A stretch of DNA of 8,769 nt, taken from NCBI GenBank assembly GCA_947589175.1, contig CANPZR010000100.1, positions 1 through 8,769 on the forward strand, in the 5' to 3' direction. The stretch is from an uncultured Lachnospiraceae bacterium (lineage in GTDB: Bacteria; Bacillota; Clostridia; Lachnospirales; Lachnospiraceae). Every line of letters begins with the position of its first letter. Position 1 is the first letter of the stretch. Positions 1 to 7,473 of this stretch are shown in pieces. The position numbers and the translations under genes are program-made. Under the pieces are notes generated by a model. It saw nothing but the letters and a program-made list of their open reading frames with translations. It ran no database searches and was not told the origin of the DNA.

Positions 1-342
1 CTGCACTCCTATGAATTTGAGGGCGCTGCCGGATTTGAAAAGATGCAGCGGATCATGGCGGATTTCCGGGGGAATATGGACCAGATCGGTCCGAAAAAGG
101 TTCTTGAGGTTTTGGATTACTCCCGGGGAAGGGACGGGCTTCCCCCTTCGGACGTTCTCCGTTTTGTGCTGGAGGATGGATGCTCCTTGGTGGTTCGTCC
201 GTCCGGCACGGAGCCGAAGCTGAAGGCCTATATCTGCGTGAGCGCCGGGAGTCGTGAGGCGGCCGGGGAGGCGGAGAAAGAGCTGGCGGGGTGGCTGGAA
301 CGGGAAATTGAAAAGCAAGAAAATGAGTGGGTTCGTCCGTGA
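1..342 (+). CDS. Phospho-sugar mutase (phosphoglucomutase/phosphomannomutase family), C-terminal fragment
   Basis: This is the last 113 codons of a gene whose start lies before the window; it is open from base 1 in frame 1 and ends at TGA 340-342. The family interconverts hexose 1- and 6-phosphates in the cytosol, feeding glycogen, cell-wall and glycolytic pathways. The fragment covers the end of domain 3 (a glycine-rich EFEGAAGFEKM stretch) and all of domain 4. Domain 4 carries the phosphate-gripping loop RPSGTEPKLKAY, encoded at about 199-234, which is diagnostic of alpha-D-phosphohexomutases. The variant RPSGTEPKxKxY, preceded by LPPSDVLRFVLEDG, resembles the long PgcA-type glucomutases of Bacillota more than GlmM, but the exact substrate cannot be set from this piece. 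The catalytic serine and metal site lie outside the window. I see no intrinsic terminator after the stop, so read-through into the downstream island is possible. Confidence 0.9.
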   Translation: MHSYEFEGAAGFEKMQRIMADFRGNMDQIGPKKVLEVLDYSRGRDGLPPSDVLRFVLEDGCSLVVRPSGTEPKLKAYICVSAGSREAAGEAEKELAGWLEREIEKQENEWVRP

Positions 343-382
343 TTTTGGGCGTGAAACGACAAAAACTCGTGCCAGACAACAA

Positions 383-412
383 TTGACATCCTGCCAAGAG
401 GCAGAGTATAAT
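383..412 (+). promoter_or_regulatory. Sigma-A promoter for the Septu-like operon
   Basis: TTGACA at 383-388 and TATAAT at 407-412 are both exact consensus hexamers, separated by an 18-base spacer. Transcription should start near 418-420, giving a leader of about 90 nt before the ATPase start at 511. It is the only strong promoter seen between the mutase and the ATPase gene. A perfect promoter suggests high expression unless a repressor acts on it. Confidence 0.8.
391..404. repeat. Inverted repeat in the promoter spacer, operator-like
   Basis: CTGCC (391-395) and GGCAG (400-404) form a perfect 5-bp inverted repeat around the 4-base centre AAGA. It sits wholly between the -35 and -10 boxes, where a bound repressor would block RNA polymerase. 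Seen directly: the symmetry and its location. Inferred: operator function. Five bp per arm is short and could be chance, and no regulator gene is encoded nearby. Confidence 0.3.
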
Positions 413-436
413 AGATATGAAAAATGTAAATAATAC

Positions 437-497
437 GAAACAGTTTCTGGATTTGCAGATAAAAAACATCTATAAAAATGTGAGAGATAGCTGTTTC
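437..497 (+). promoter_or_regulatory. Leader inverted repeat next to the ATPase ribosome site
   Basis: GAAACAGTT (437-445) can pair with AGCTGTTTC (489-497) in the leader RNA: nine pairs including one G-U. The 3' arm ends directly before the Shine-Dalgarno AGGAGG at 498-503. The 5' arm is also part of a DNA palindrome, GAAAC-A-GTTTC (437-447). The stem could tune translation or be a regulator site, but the loop of about 43 nt makes folding uncertain. Confidence 0.3.
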
Positions 498-510
498 AGG
501 AGGAAAGGTT

Positions 511-1866
511 ATGCGCGAGTTTTATATTGAAGAGGTATCTTTATCAAATTTCAGAAAATTTGAGGATAAAAAATTTAAACTGGATCGAACCATGAATGTG
601 TTCATTGGGAAAAATGGTTCTGGAAAGACGACAGTTCTTGAATCTATAAATGTTTTACTAGGCGCTTATTTGGCAGCATTTAAGGAATATGTGCCAAGTC
701 GTTATGTATTTAATATATCGGAATCAGATGTGCATTTGAAAACAAATGTAGTTGATAATGAGTACGCGACTGCACCGACAATTCCGCAATACCCCTGTTC
801 AGTAGGAGGTAAACTGTATTGGAAATTTCAGAGCAGGGAGGGGAATATCAAAGATTATAAACGCATTTTAGAAAAAGTGGGCAGTAGGACAAAATTTATG
901 GGACCGAATCCCATGCAGGCAGATGTGGTGGAATGGGAGAGCAGAATTAAGACGGCTGCCGGAGAAGACAAGGAGTTGATTTTTCCGCTGGTTTTATATT
1001 TGAGTTCTGCCCGTCTGTGGAATGAAAATAAACAAAGCGTAAAATTGGAAAAAATACCTCATAGAATGGAAGCGTATCAAAGATGCTTGGATAAGAAGAG
1101 AAGTGCGCAGTTTGCATTTGATTATCTTAGGCTGTTGGCCAATTTAGCTATAGAAGAGAATAAAGGGAAGCCGTATCCTGCATATTCAGTTATTATGGAG
1201 GCAATACAGCATTGTTTTGTTGAGGAATTAGAGCCGGATCAGGAAATATTTTTTTCTTCTAGATTTGGCGAGATTGTTCAGCGCAATGAGGATGGAACGG
1301 TTATTCAATTCTCTGAATTAAGCGACGGTTATAGGAACGTCATAAAAATTGTGTCGGATATTGCAGCGCGTATGTGTGTGCTTAATCCGTATTCAGGCAG
1401 AGATACCCTTAAAGTTACGCCAGGTATTGTTGTGATAGATGAATTGGATTTAAGCTTGCATCCGACATGGCAAAGGCGAATTGTTCGAATATTAAAAGAA
1501 CTATTCCCAAAAGTTCAGTTTGTATGTGCTACGCATTCTCCATTTATTATTCAATCGTTGGAAGATGGAGAGTTAAAAATAGTGGATTCGGAATTGAAAA
1601 CAGAAGAATATTCAGGTGTGAGTATAGAAGATATTGCCACTGATATTATGGGCGTGGAATTTGCAAGATATAGTGAGAACAAAGAGAAGATGTACAAAAT
1701 TGCAAAGAGTTATTTTGAAAAAATACAGAAAGCATCTTCTGATAAAGAATTAAACGAATTAAAAGAGCAGTTGGATTTAGTGTCTTCAAAATACAGTGAT
1801 AATCCAGCATATTGTGCATTACTGGAACAGAAATACTTAGTTCGTAAAACAGAAATAGAGGGATAA
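511..1866 (+). CDS. ptuA: Septu-like PtuA ATPase (AAA/ABC-type), 451 aa
   Basis: Predicted ATPase subunit of a two-gene anti-phage system. The N-terminal ABC-like half has the SNFRKFED start typical of RecF/OLD/PtuA-type ATPases and Walker A GKNGSGKT at residues 33-40. Then come a signature-like FSELSDGYRN (267-276), Walker B IVVIDE (306-311) running into the D-loop LDLSLHPTWQ, and the switch histidine in CATHSPF (339-345). Residues from about 385 to the end are charged and helical, ending without a TOPRIM nuclease domain, which argues against an OLD nuclease. The start at 511 is set by AGGAGG (498-503), 7 nt upstream. The HNH gene follows after 3 nt, so the two are co-transcribed and probably form a complex. 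Known for Septu: PtuA assembles into an ATP-binding oligomer that holds PtuB and controls its nuclease. Base use is clearly more AT-rich than in the flanking genes, suggesting transfer. Family membership rests on motifs and gene pairing; a related ATPase-HNH subtype is possible. Confidence 0.82.
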   Translation: MREFYIEEVSLSNFRKFEDKKFKLDRTMNVFIGKNGSGKTTVLESINVLLGAYLAAFKEYVPSRYVFNISESDVHLKTNVVDNEYATAPTIPQYPCSVGGKLYWKFQSREGNIKDYKRILEKVGSRTKFMGPNPMQADVVEWESRIKTAAGEDKELIFPLVLYLSSARLWNENKQSVKLEKIPHRMEAYQRCLDKKRSAQFAFDYLRLLANLAIEENKGKPYPAYSVIMEAIQHCFVEELEPDQEIFFSSRFGEIVQRNEDGTVIQFSELSDGYRNVIKIVSDIAARMCVLNPYSGRDTLKVTPGIVVIDELDLSLHPTWQRRIVRILKELFPKVQFVCATHSPFIIQSLEDGELKIVDSELKTEEYSGVSIEDIATDIMGVEFARYSENKEKMYKIAKSYFEKIQKASSDKELNELKEQLDLVSSKYSDNPAYCALLEQKYLVRKTEIEG

Positions 1867-1869
1867 ATT

Positions 1870-2529
1870 ATGCGACCAGTGAACAAAGGAGATGAGCCGA
1901 ATGTTAAGTTTAATAAATATTCGGATGCAAAACCACACCTGGAGGAAAGATTAGGGGTATATTGTTCATATTGTGAGTTCCCGATTGCCCATGTTCCGGA
2001 AGTGGAGCATAAAGTATCAAAGTCTAAAGATGGAAGCTTGATAAAGTGGGACAATTTGCTGCTATCTTGTAAGTATTGCAATACAAGGAAAAAAGATATA
2101 ATTGATTTGGGTAATAAAGATCATTATATATGGCCGGATGAAGATAATACATTCAGAGCATTCACATATAAAAAGGGATATCCACAAGTAAATGGACATT
2201 ATGATGATTCAGAAAGGGCAGCTAATTTATATGAATTAATCAAATTAGGAAATATTCCTCAAGACCCTAAAGACAAAGATAAAAGGTTTGCTATGCGAAG
2301 TGAAGTTTATAATTATGCAAGAGAATGTAAAGAGGGGTGGGAAAAGGTTAAAGATTCATCACATAGGGATGAATATCAAAAAATGATTATTAGGGTGGCA
2401 TTAGCAAAAGGCTTTTTTTCTGTGTGGATGGATGTTTTTAAAGAAGAGCCTGACATTTGTGAGGATCTGGTAGATGCTTTTCCGGGAACGGTGAAAGAGT
2501 ATTGTCTTGCACAGAAAAATAGTACATAA
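1870..2529 (+). CDS. ptuB: Septu-like PtuB HNH endonuclease, 219 aa
   Basis: Predicted DNA-cutting effector partnered with the upstream ATPase. The HNH core lies at residues 32-75: a zinc knuckle half CSYC (32-35), the VEH motif with Glu46 and His47, Asn62 in WDNLLLSC, and the second half CKYCN (67-71) followed by TRKK. By analogy with other HNH enzymes, His47 is the likely general base and Glu46 and Asn71 the likely metal ligands; all are present, so the enzyme looks intact. The N-terminus MRPVNKGDEP and the CxYCE/EH/N/CxxCN pattern fit the HNH family (TIGR02646-like) found as PtuB. Residues 100-219 are a helical C-terminal region I cannot assign, perhaps the ATPase-binding part. The start ATG has GAGG at 1858-1861 and lies 3 nt after the ATPase stop, suggesting translational coupling. 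It is AT-rich like its partner. DNA cleavage and phage defence are inferred, not shown. Confidence 0.82.
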   Translation: MRPVNKGDEPNVKFNKYSDAKPHLEERLGVYCSYCEFPIAHVPEVEHKVSKSKDGSLIKWDNLLLSCKYCNTRKKDIIDLGNKDHYIWPDEDNTFRAFTYKKGYPQVNGHYDDSERAANLYELIKLGNIPQDPKDKDKRFAMRSEVYNYARECKEGWEKVKDSSHRDEYQKMIIRVALAKGFFSVWMDVFKEEPDICEDLVDAFPGTVKEYCLAQKNST

Positions 2530-2532
2530 CAG

Positions 2533-2574
2533 AAGTACAGAACAAATGTTCATTTTGCTCTGTACTTTTTTTTT
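2533..2574 (+). terminator. Intrinsic terminator of the Septu-like operon
   Basis: AAGTACAGA (2533-2541) pairs perfectly with TCTGTACTT (2559-2567). After one A-C mismatch the stem continues with CAAA (2543-2546) against TTTG (2554-2557), closing a 7-nt loop. Nine Ts (2566-2574) follow. It begins 3 nt after the HNH stop. It should insulate uvrB from the strong upstream promoter. Confidence 0.88.
2540..2551. promoter_or_regulatory. LexA (SOS) box upstream of uvrBA
   Basis: The 12-mer GAAC-AAAT-GTTC matches the Gram-positive LexA/DinR site GAAC-N4-GTTC exactly, including the RNRY preference in the centre known from Bacillus subtilis. uvrBA is a classic SOS target in that species, so the context supports it. 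The box is centred about 50 bp before the predicted uvrB transcription start. It lies within the stem-loop of the preceding operon's terminator. LexA itself is not encoded here. Confidence 0.72.
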
Positions 2575-2580
2575 ATATGA

Positions 2581-2589
2581 TGGTATACT
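2581..2589 (+). promoter_or_regulatory. Extended -10 promoter for uvrB
   Basis: TGG (2581-2583) followed by TATACT (2584-2589) fits the extended -10 pattern TGnTATAAT with one mismatch. The -35 position at 17-bp spacing (TGTACT, 2561-2566) is poor, as is common for extended -10 promoters. The start would be near 2596, about 29 nt before the uvrB ATG. An overlapping -10, TATGAT (2576-2581), is an alternative. Confidence 0.6.
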
Positions 2590-2624
2590 GTTAAAACAGA
2601 GATGTTCTCGGAAGGAAGGTTACC

Positions 2625-4613
2625 ATGTCAGGATTCAAGTTACAAGCCCCCTTTTCCCCCACCGGCGACCAGCCGCAGGCGATTGAGAAGCTGGTCAAGG
2701 GCTTTCAGGAGGGCAACCAGTTCCAGACGCTCCTCGGCGTCACGGGCTCCGGCAAGACGTTTACGATGGCGAACGTCATTCAGGCGCTGAACAAGCCGAC
2801 TCTTGTCATCGCCCACAACAAGACATTGGCGGCGCAGCTCTACGGGGAGTTCAAGGAGATGTTCCCGGAGAACGCGGTGGAGTATTTTGTAAGCTATTAC
2901 GACTACTATCAGCCAGAGGCCTATGTGCCATCGACCGATACCTATATAGAGAAGGATTCCGCGATCAATGACGAGATCGACAAGCTCCGCCATTCCGCCA
3001 CGGCGGCGCTGACGGAGAGGCAGGATGTGATTATTATTGCCAGCGTATCCTGCATATACGGACTGGGTAGCCCGATCGATTACCAGAACATGACCGTTTC
3101 CCTGCGGCCGGGGATGGAGCGGGACCGGGACGACGTGATCCGCAAGCTGATTGATATTCAATATACCAGAAATGACATGGATTTTCACCGGGGGACGTTC
3201 CGGGTGCGGGGCGACGTGGTGGAGATTTTCCCCGCATCCGCCTCGGACCGCGCGATACGGGTGGAGTTTTTTGGGGACGAGGTGGATCGGATTCAGGAGA
3301 TTGACGTGGTGACGGGCGAGGCGATCAGCCAGCTGGAGCATATGGTGGTGTTCCCCGCCTCCCACTATGTGGTGGCGCCGGACAAGATGGAGCGCGCCAT
3401 CGAGGGGATTGAGGCGGAGCTAAAGGAGCGGATACATTATTTTAAGAGCGAGGACAAGCTGATCGAGGCGCAGCGGATTTCGGAGCGGACTCATTTTGAT
3501 ATAGAGATGCTGCGGGAGACGGGATTCTGCTCTGGAATTGAGAATTATTCCATGCACTTGAACGGGCTGCATCCGGGCGACACGCCCCAGACATTGATGG
3601 ATTATTTTCCGGATGATTTTCTCATTATTATTGACGAGAGCCATATTACGGTTCCCCAGATCCGGGGGATGTATGCCGGGGACCGGTCCCGCAAGACGAC
3701 TCTTGTGGATTATGGGTTCCGGCTGCCGTCTGCCAAGGACAACCGCCCGCTGAATTTTGAGGAGTTCGAGGGGCATATCAACCAGATGCTGTTTGTGTCG
3801 GCGACTCCGTCGGATTACGAGCAGGCTCATGAACTGCTGCGGGCGGAGCAGATTCTGCGCCCCACTGGGCTCTTGGATCCCAGCGTGGAGGTGCGTCCGG
3901 TGGAGGGACAGGTGGACGACCTGTTGGGAGAGATTCGCAAGGTGACGGAGAAAAAGGGAAAGGTATTAGTGACTACCCTGACCAAGCGCATGGCAGAGGA
4001 CCTCACCAAATATTTAAAAGATGTGGGCGTGCGCGTGCGGTATCTCCACTCGGATATTGATACGCTGGAGCGGTCGGAGATTATCCGCGACATGCGTCTG
4101 GATGTGTTTGACGTCCTGGTGGGAATCAACCTTCTAAGGGAGGGCCTTGATATCCCGGAGATTATGCTGGTGGCGATACTGGACGCGGACAAGGAGGGAT
4201 TTCTCCGGTCGGAGACGTCGCTGATTCAGACTATTGGCCGCGCCGCGCGAAACGCGGAGGGGCGGGTGATTATGTACGCCGACGCCCCCACGGATTCCAT
4301 GAAGCGCGCCATCGGCGAGACGGAGCGCAGGCGCGCGATTCAGCAGGCTTACAATGAAGAACACGGCATCACGCCCCAGACCATTAAAAAGGCGGTGCGG
4401 GATCTGATTCGCATTTCTAAAAAGGCGGAGACGGATATCTCGGAGGAGGAAAAGGATCCCGAGTCCATGAGCAGGGAAGAACTGGAGAAGGCGGTCCGCA
4501 AGGTGATGAAGAAGATGAATCAGGCGGCGGCGGAGCTGAATTTTGAGCTGGCGGCGCAGCTGCGCGACCAGATGCTGATTTATAAAAAGCATTTGCAGGA
4601 AATAGATGAATAA
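2625..4613 (+). CDS. uvrB: UvrB, excinuclease ABC subunit B, 662 aa
   Basis: DNA-damage verification helicase of nucleotide excision repair: UvrA loads it at lesions, and it then recruits UvrC for the two incisions. Full length for the family. Visible in order: Q-motif region TGDQPQAI (13-20); Walker A GVTGSGKT (38-45); the damage-probing beta-hairpin YYDYYQPEAY (91-100) with its run of tyrosines; Walker B with DESH (337-340); motif IV-VI helicase elements, including TTLTKRMAEDL (450-460), REGLDIPE (505-512) and QTIGRAARN (535-543). A C-terminal UVR domain (about 620-655) contacts UvrC. No key residue is missing. The start is set by the purine-rich GGAAGGAAGG (2610-2619), 5 nt before ATG. It is the first gene of an operon with uvrA (15-nt gap). 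GC-rich compared with the preceding island. SOS control is likely from the upstream LexA box. Confidence 0.98.
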   Translation: MSGFKLQAPFSPTGDQPQAIEKLVKGFQEGNQFQTLLGVTGSGKTFTMANVIQALNKPTLVIAHNKTLAAQLYGEFKEMFPENAVEYFVSYYDYYQPEAYVPSTDTYIEKDSAINDEIDKLRHSATAALTERQDVIIIASVSCIYGLGSPIDYQNMTVSLRPGMERDRDDVIRKLIDIQYTRNDMDFHRGTFRVRGDVVEIFPASASDRAIRVEFFGDEVDRIQEIDVVTGEAISQLEHMVVFPASHYVVAPDKMERAIEGIEAELKERIHYFKSEDKLIEAQRISERTHFDIEMLRETGFCSGIENYSMHLNGLHPGDTPQTLMDYFPDDFLIIIDESHITVPQIRGMYAGDRSRKTTLVDYGFRLPSAKDNRPLNFEEFEGHINQMLFVSATPSDYEQAHELLRAEQILRPTGLLDPSVEVRPVEGQVDDLLGEIRKVTEKKGKVLVTTLTKRMAEDLTKYLKDVGVRVRYLHSDIDTLERSEIIRDMRLDVFDVLVGINLLREGLDIPEIMLVAILDADKEGFLRSETSLIQTIGRAARNAEGRVIMYADAPTDSMKRAIGETERRRAIQQAYNEEHGITPQTIKKAVRDLIRISKKAETDISEEEKDPESMSREELEKAVRKVMKKMNQAAAELNFELAAQLRDQMLIYKKHLQEIDE

Positions 4614-4628
4614 TCGGAGGATACAGCG

Positions 4629-7472
4629 GTGGCTAAAAATACAGACAAAAAGAGAATGATTCGCATACGGGGGGCGAGGGAGCACAACCTGCAGAATATC
4701 AGCCTGGATATTCCGCGGGATGAATTTGTGGTGCTGACAGGGCTCAGCGGTTCCGGGAAGTCCTCCCTAGCGTTTGACACGATTTACGCAGAGGGGCAGA
4801 GGCGGTACATGGAGTCGCTGTCCTCCTATGCCAGACAGTTTCTGGGGCAGATGGAGAAGCCGGATGTGGAGAGCATTGAGGGACTGCCGCCGGCCATTTC
4901 CATCGATCAGAAATCCACGAACCGCAATCCCCGCTCTACCGTGGGGACCGTGACGGAAATTTACGATTATTACCGCCTTTTGTACGCAAGGGTGGGGATT
5001 CCGCACTGCCCCCAGTGCGGGCGGGAGATCCGCAAGCAGACCATCGACCAGATGGTGGACGAGATTATGAAGCTGCCGGAAAAGACGCGCATTATGCTGC
5101 TGGCGCCGGTGGTGAGAGGGCGCAAGGGCGAACACGCCAAGGTGCTTGACAAGGCGAAAAAAAGCGGTTACGTCCGGGTGATTATCGACGGCAGCCAGTA
5201 CGAGCTAAGCGAGGAGATCAAGCTGGAGAAAAATAAAAAGCACACGATTGAGATTGTGGTGGATCGCCTTTCCATTCGGGACGGGATTCAGAAGCGCATG
5301 ACGGATTCGATTGAAAATGTCATGAAATTGGCGGACGGGCGCATGGTCGTGGACGTGGTGGGCGGCGAGCCCATGAATTTCAGCCAGAGCTTTTCCTGCC
5401 CGGACTGCGGAATCAGCATTGACGAGGTGGAGCCGCGGAGCTTTTCCTTTAACAATCCGTTCGGAGCCTGTCCGGTCTGCCACGGCCTGGGCTACAAGAT
5501 GGAATTTGACGAGGATCTGATTATACCGGATAAGAGCCTCAGCATCGCGGAGGGCGCTATTGCGGTCATGGGCTGGCAGTCGGTGGTGGATTCCGGCAGT
5601 TACAGCCGCAGTATTCTGGACGCGATGGCGAAAGAATACGGCTTCAGCCTCGACACGCCCTATCAGGATTATCCGAAAAATGTTCATGACCTGATCTGGT
5701 TGGGGACGGGCGAACACCGGGTGGAGGTCCACTATACCGGGCGGCACGGGCGCGGCGTGTACAATATCGCGTTTGAGGGACTTTTACACAATGTGGAAAA
5801 GCGCTACCGGGAGACGGCATCCGAGGTCTCCCGCCAGGAGTATGAATCCTTTATGCGGATTACGCCCTGCAGGCAGTGCGGGGGACAACGCCTGAAAAAA
5901 GAATCGCTGGCGGTTACCGTGGCGGATAAAAATATATGGGAAATCTGCAATATGTCCATTATTGATCTGAAAAATTTTATGGACACGATTGAGCTGACAG
6001 AGAGGCAGAAGCAGATTGGGCGGCTGGTGCTGAAGGAAATCCGTTCAAGGCTCGGATTCCTGGTAGACGTGGGGCTGGATTATCTAAGCCTGGCGAGGGC
6101 GACGGCTACTCTCTCCGGAGGCGAGGCGCAGCGGATCCGCCTGGCGACACAGATCGGTTCCGGGCTGGTGGGAGTCGCCTATATTCTGGACGAGCCCAGT
6201 ATCGGCCTGCACCAGAGGGACAATGACAAGCTGATTGCCACGCTGAAAAAGTTGCGCGATCTGGGCAATACGCTGATTGTGGTGGAGCACGACGAGGACA
6301 CCATGCTGGCGGCGGACCACGTCGTGGATATCGGACCGGGAGCAGGGAAGAACGGCGGCCAGGTAGTGGCGGAGGGGACGGCGCAGGAGATTATGCAGGT
6401 GCCGGAGTCCATTACGGGCGCCTATTTGAGCGGAAAACGCCAGATTCCCGTGCCGCAGACAAGACGCGTGCCCTCTGGCTTTCTCACGGTAAAGGGGGCG
6501 GAGGAAAACAATCTCAAAAAGATAAACGTAAAGATTCCGCTGGGCGTGATGACCTGCGTGACCGGAGTTTCCGGATCGGGAAAGAGCTCTCTGATTAACG
6601 AAATTCTAAGCAAGAGCCTTACCCGCACGCTGAACCGCGCGCGCTGCATACCGGGAAAGCACAAGGGCATTGAGGGCGTGGAGCAGCTGGACAAGGTCAT
6701 CAACATCGACCAGTCCCCCATCGGACGGACGCCCCGCTCCAATCCTGCCACCTATACCGGGGTGTTTGACATGATTCGGGACCTTTTTGCCTCCACGCCG
6801 GACGCCAAGGCGAAGGGGTACAAAAAGGGGCGTTTCAGCTTTAATATCAAGGGCGGGCGCTGCGAGGCGTGCGCCGGAGATGGCATTTTGAAAATAGAAA
6901 TGAACTTTCTGCCGGACATCTATGTGCCATGCGAGGTGTGCGGCGGCAAGCGGTACAACCGTGAAACGCTGGACGTCAAATACAAGGGAAAGAGCATTTA
7001 TGATGTGCTGGATATGACGGTGGAGGAGGCGCTGGACTTCTTCAAGCACATTCCCAATATCCAGCGGAAGATTCAGACGATGTACGATGTGGGACTCTCC
7101 TATGTGAAGCTGGGACAGCCGTCTACCACTCTTTCCGGCGGGGAGGCCCAGCGGATTAAGCTGGCCACGGAGCTGAGCCGGCGCAGTACCGGGCGCACGA
7201 TTTACATTCTGGACGAGCCGACGACGGGACTGCATTTTGCGGATGTGCACAAGCTGATTGATATTTTGCAGCGGCTCACGGAGGGCGGCAATTCGGTAGT
7301 CGTTATTGAGCACAATCTGGACGTGATCAAGACAGCGGATTATATTATAGACATGGGGCCGGAGGGCGGCGACCGGGGAGGAACGGTAGTGGTCCAGGGA
7401 ACCCCGGAGGAAGTCGCGCAGTGCCCGGAGTCCTACACGGGATATTATATGAAGAAAATACTGGGGGTATAG
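4629..7472 (+). CDS. uvrA: UvrA, excinuclease ABC subunit A, 947 aa
   Basis: Dimeric ABC-type ATPase that finds bulky DNA lesions and loads UvrB. Normal length for the family. ATPase domain I has Walker A GLSGSGKS (38-45), signature LSGGEAQRIRLA (495-506) and Walker B with LDEPSIGLH (520-528). Domain II has GVSGSGKS (646-653), LSGGEAQRIKLA (835-846) and LDEPTTGLH (861-869). Zinc modules: C257/C260 with C281/C284 inside insertion domain I, and C745/C748 with C768/C771 in the C-terminal half. Two further cysteine pairs, CPQC (127-130) and CRQC (414-417), are also present. Residues of about 130-256 form the UvrB-binding region. Translation starts at GTG, supported by GGAGG (4616-4620) with an 8-nt gap; the next residues, AKNTDKKRMIRIRGAREHNLQNI, fit the family N-terminus. 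Lies between uvrB and a nucleotidase gene that begins 1 nt after its stop. Confidence 0.98.
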   Translation: MAKNTDKKRMIRIRGAREHNLQNISLDIPRDEFVVLTGLSGSGKSSLAFDTIYAEGQRRYMESLSSYARQFLGQMEKPDVESIEGLPPAISIDQKSTNRNPRSTVGTVTEIYDYYRLLYARVGIPHCPQCGREIRKQTIDQMVDEIMKLPEKTRIMLLAPVVRGRKGEHAKVLDKAKKSGYVRVIIDGSQYELSEEIKLEKNKKHTIEIVVDRLSIRDGIQKRMTDSIENVMKLADGRMVVDVVGGEPMNFSQSFSCPDCGISIDEVEPRSFSFNNPFGACPVCHGLGYKMEFDEDLIIPDKSLSIAEGAIAVMGWQSVVDSGSYSRSILDAMAKEYGFSLDTPYQDYPKNVHDLIWLGTGEHRVEVHYTGRHGRGVYNIAFEGLLHNVEKRYRETASEVSRQEYESFMRITPCRQCGGQRLKKESLAVTVADKNIWEICNMSIIDLKNFMDTIELTERQKQIGRLVLKEIRSRLGFLVDVGLDYLSLARATATLSGGEAQRIRLATQIGSGLVGVAYILDEPSIGLHQRDNDKLIATLKKLRDLGNTLIVVEHDEDTMLAADHVVDIGPGAGKNGGQVVAEGTAQEIMQVPESITGAYLSGKRQIPVPQTRRVPSGFLTVKGAEENNLKKINVKIPLGVMTCVTGVSGSGKSSLINEILSKSLTRTLNRARCIPGKHKGIEGVEQLDKVINIDQSPIGRTPRSNPATYTGVFDMIRDLFASTPDAKAKGYKKGRFSFNIKGGRCEACAGDGILKIEMNFLPDIYVPCEVCGGKRYNRETLDVKYKGKSIYDVLDMTVEEALDFFKHIPNIQRKIQTMYDVGLSYVKLGQPSTTLSGGEAQRIKLATELSRRSTGRTIYILDEPTTGLHFADVHKLIDILQRLTEGGNSVVVIEHNLDVIKTADYIIDMGPEGGDRGGTVVVQGTPEEVAQCPESYTGYYMKKILGV

Positions 7473-7473
7473 C

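Noticed and set aside
53..469. A 138-codon minus-strand ORF with a hydrophobic, lipoprotein-like start, over the mutase end and the Septu promoter
   Set aside because: The region after the apparent signal is proline/arginine-rich antisense of the mutase, and there is no ribosome site; chance explains the hydrophobic N-terminus.
417..530. A 37-codon ORF starting right after the -10 box and overlapping the ATPase start in another frame
   Set aside because: It has no ribosome site, its ATG lies at or before the likely transcription start, and the peptide has no recognisable feature.
511..1866. An OLD-family nuclease (ATPase plus TOPRIM) instead of PtuA
   Set aside because: The protein ends about 100 residues after the switch histidine, with no TOPRIM acidic motifs, and a separate nuclease gene follows.
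343..2600. A retron (reverse transcriptase plus msr/msd) accompanying the PtuA/PtuB-like pair
   Set aside because: No ORF with reverse transcriptase motifs exists on either side; both neighbours are housekeeping genes.
2599..2609. GAGA-TGT-TCTC palindrome in the uvrB leader as a second LexA site
   Set aside because: It lacks the GAAC/GTTC half-sites, and four bp per arm is expected by chance.
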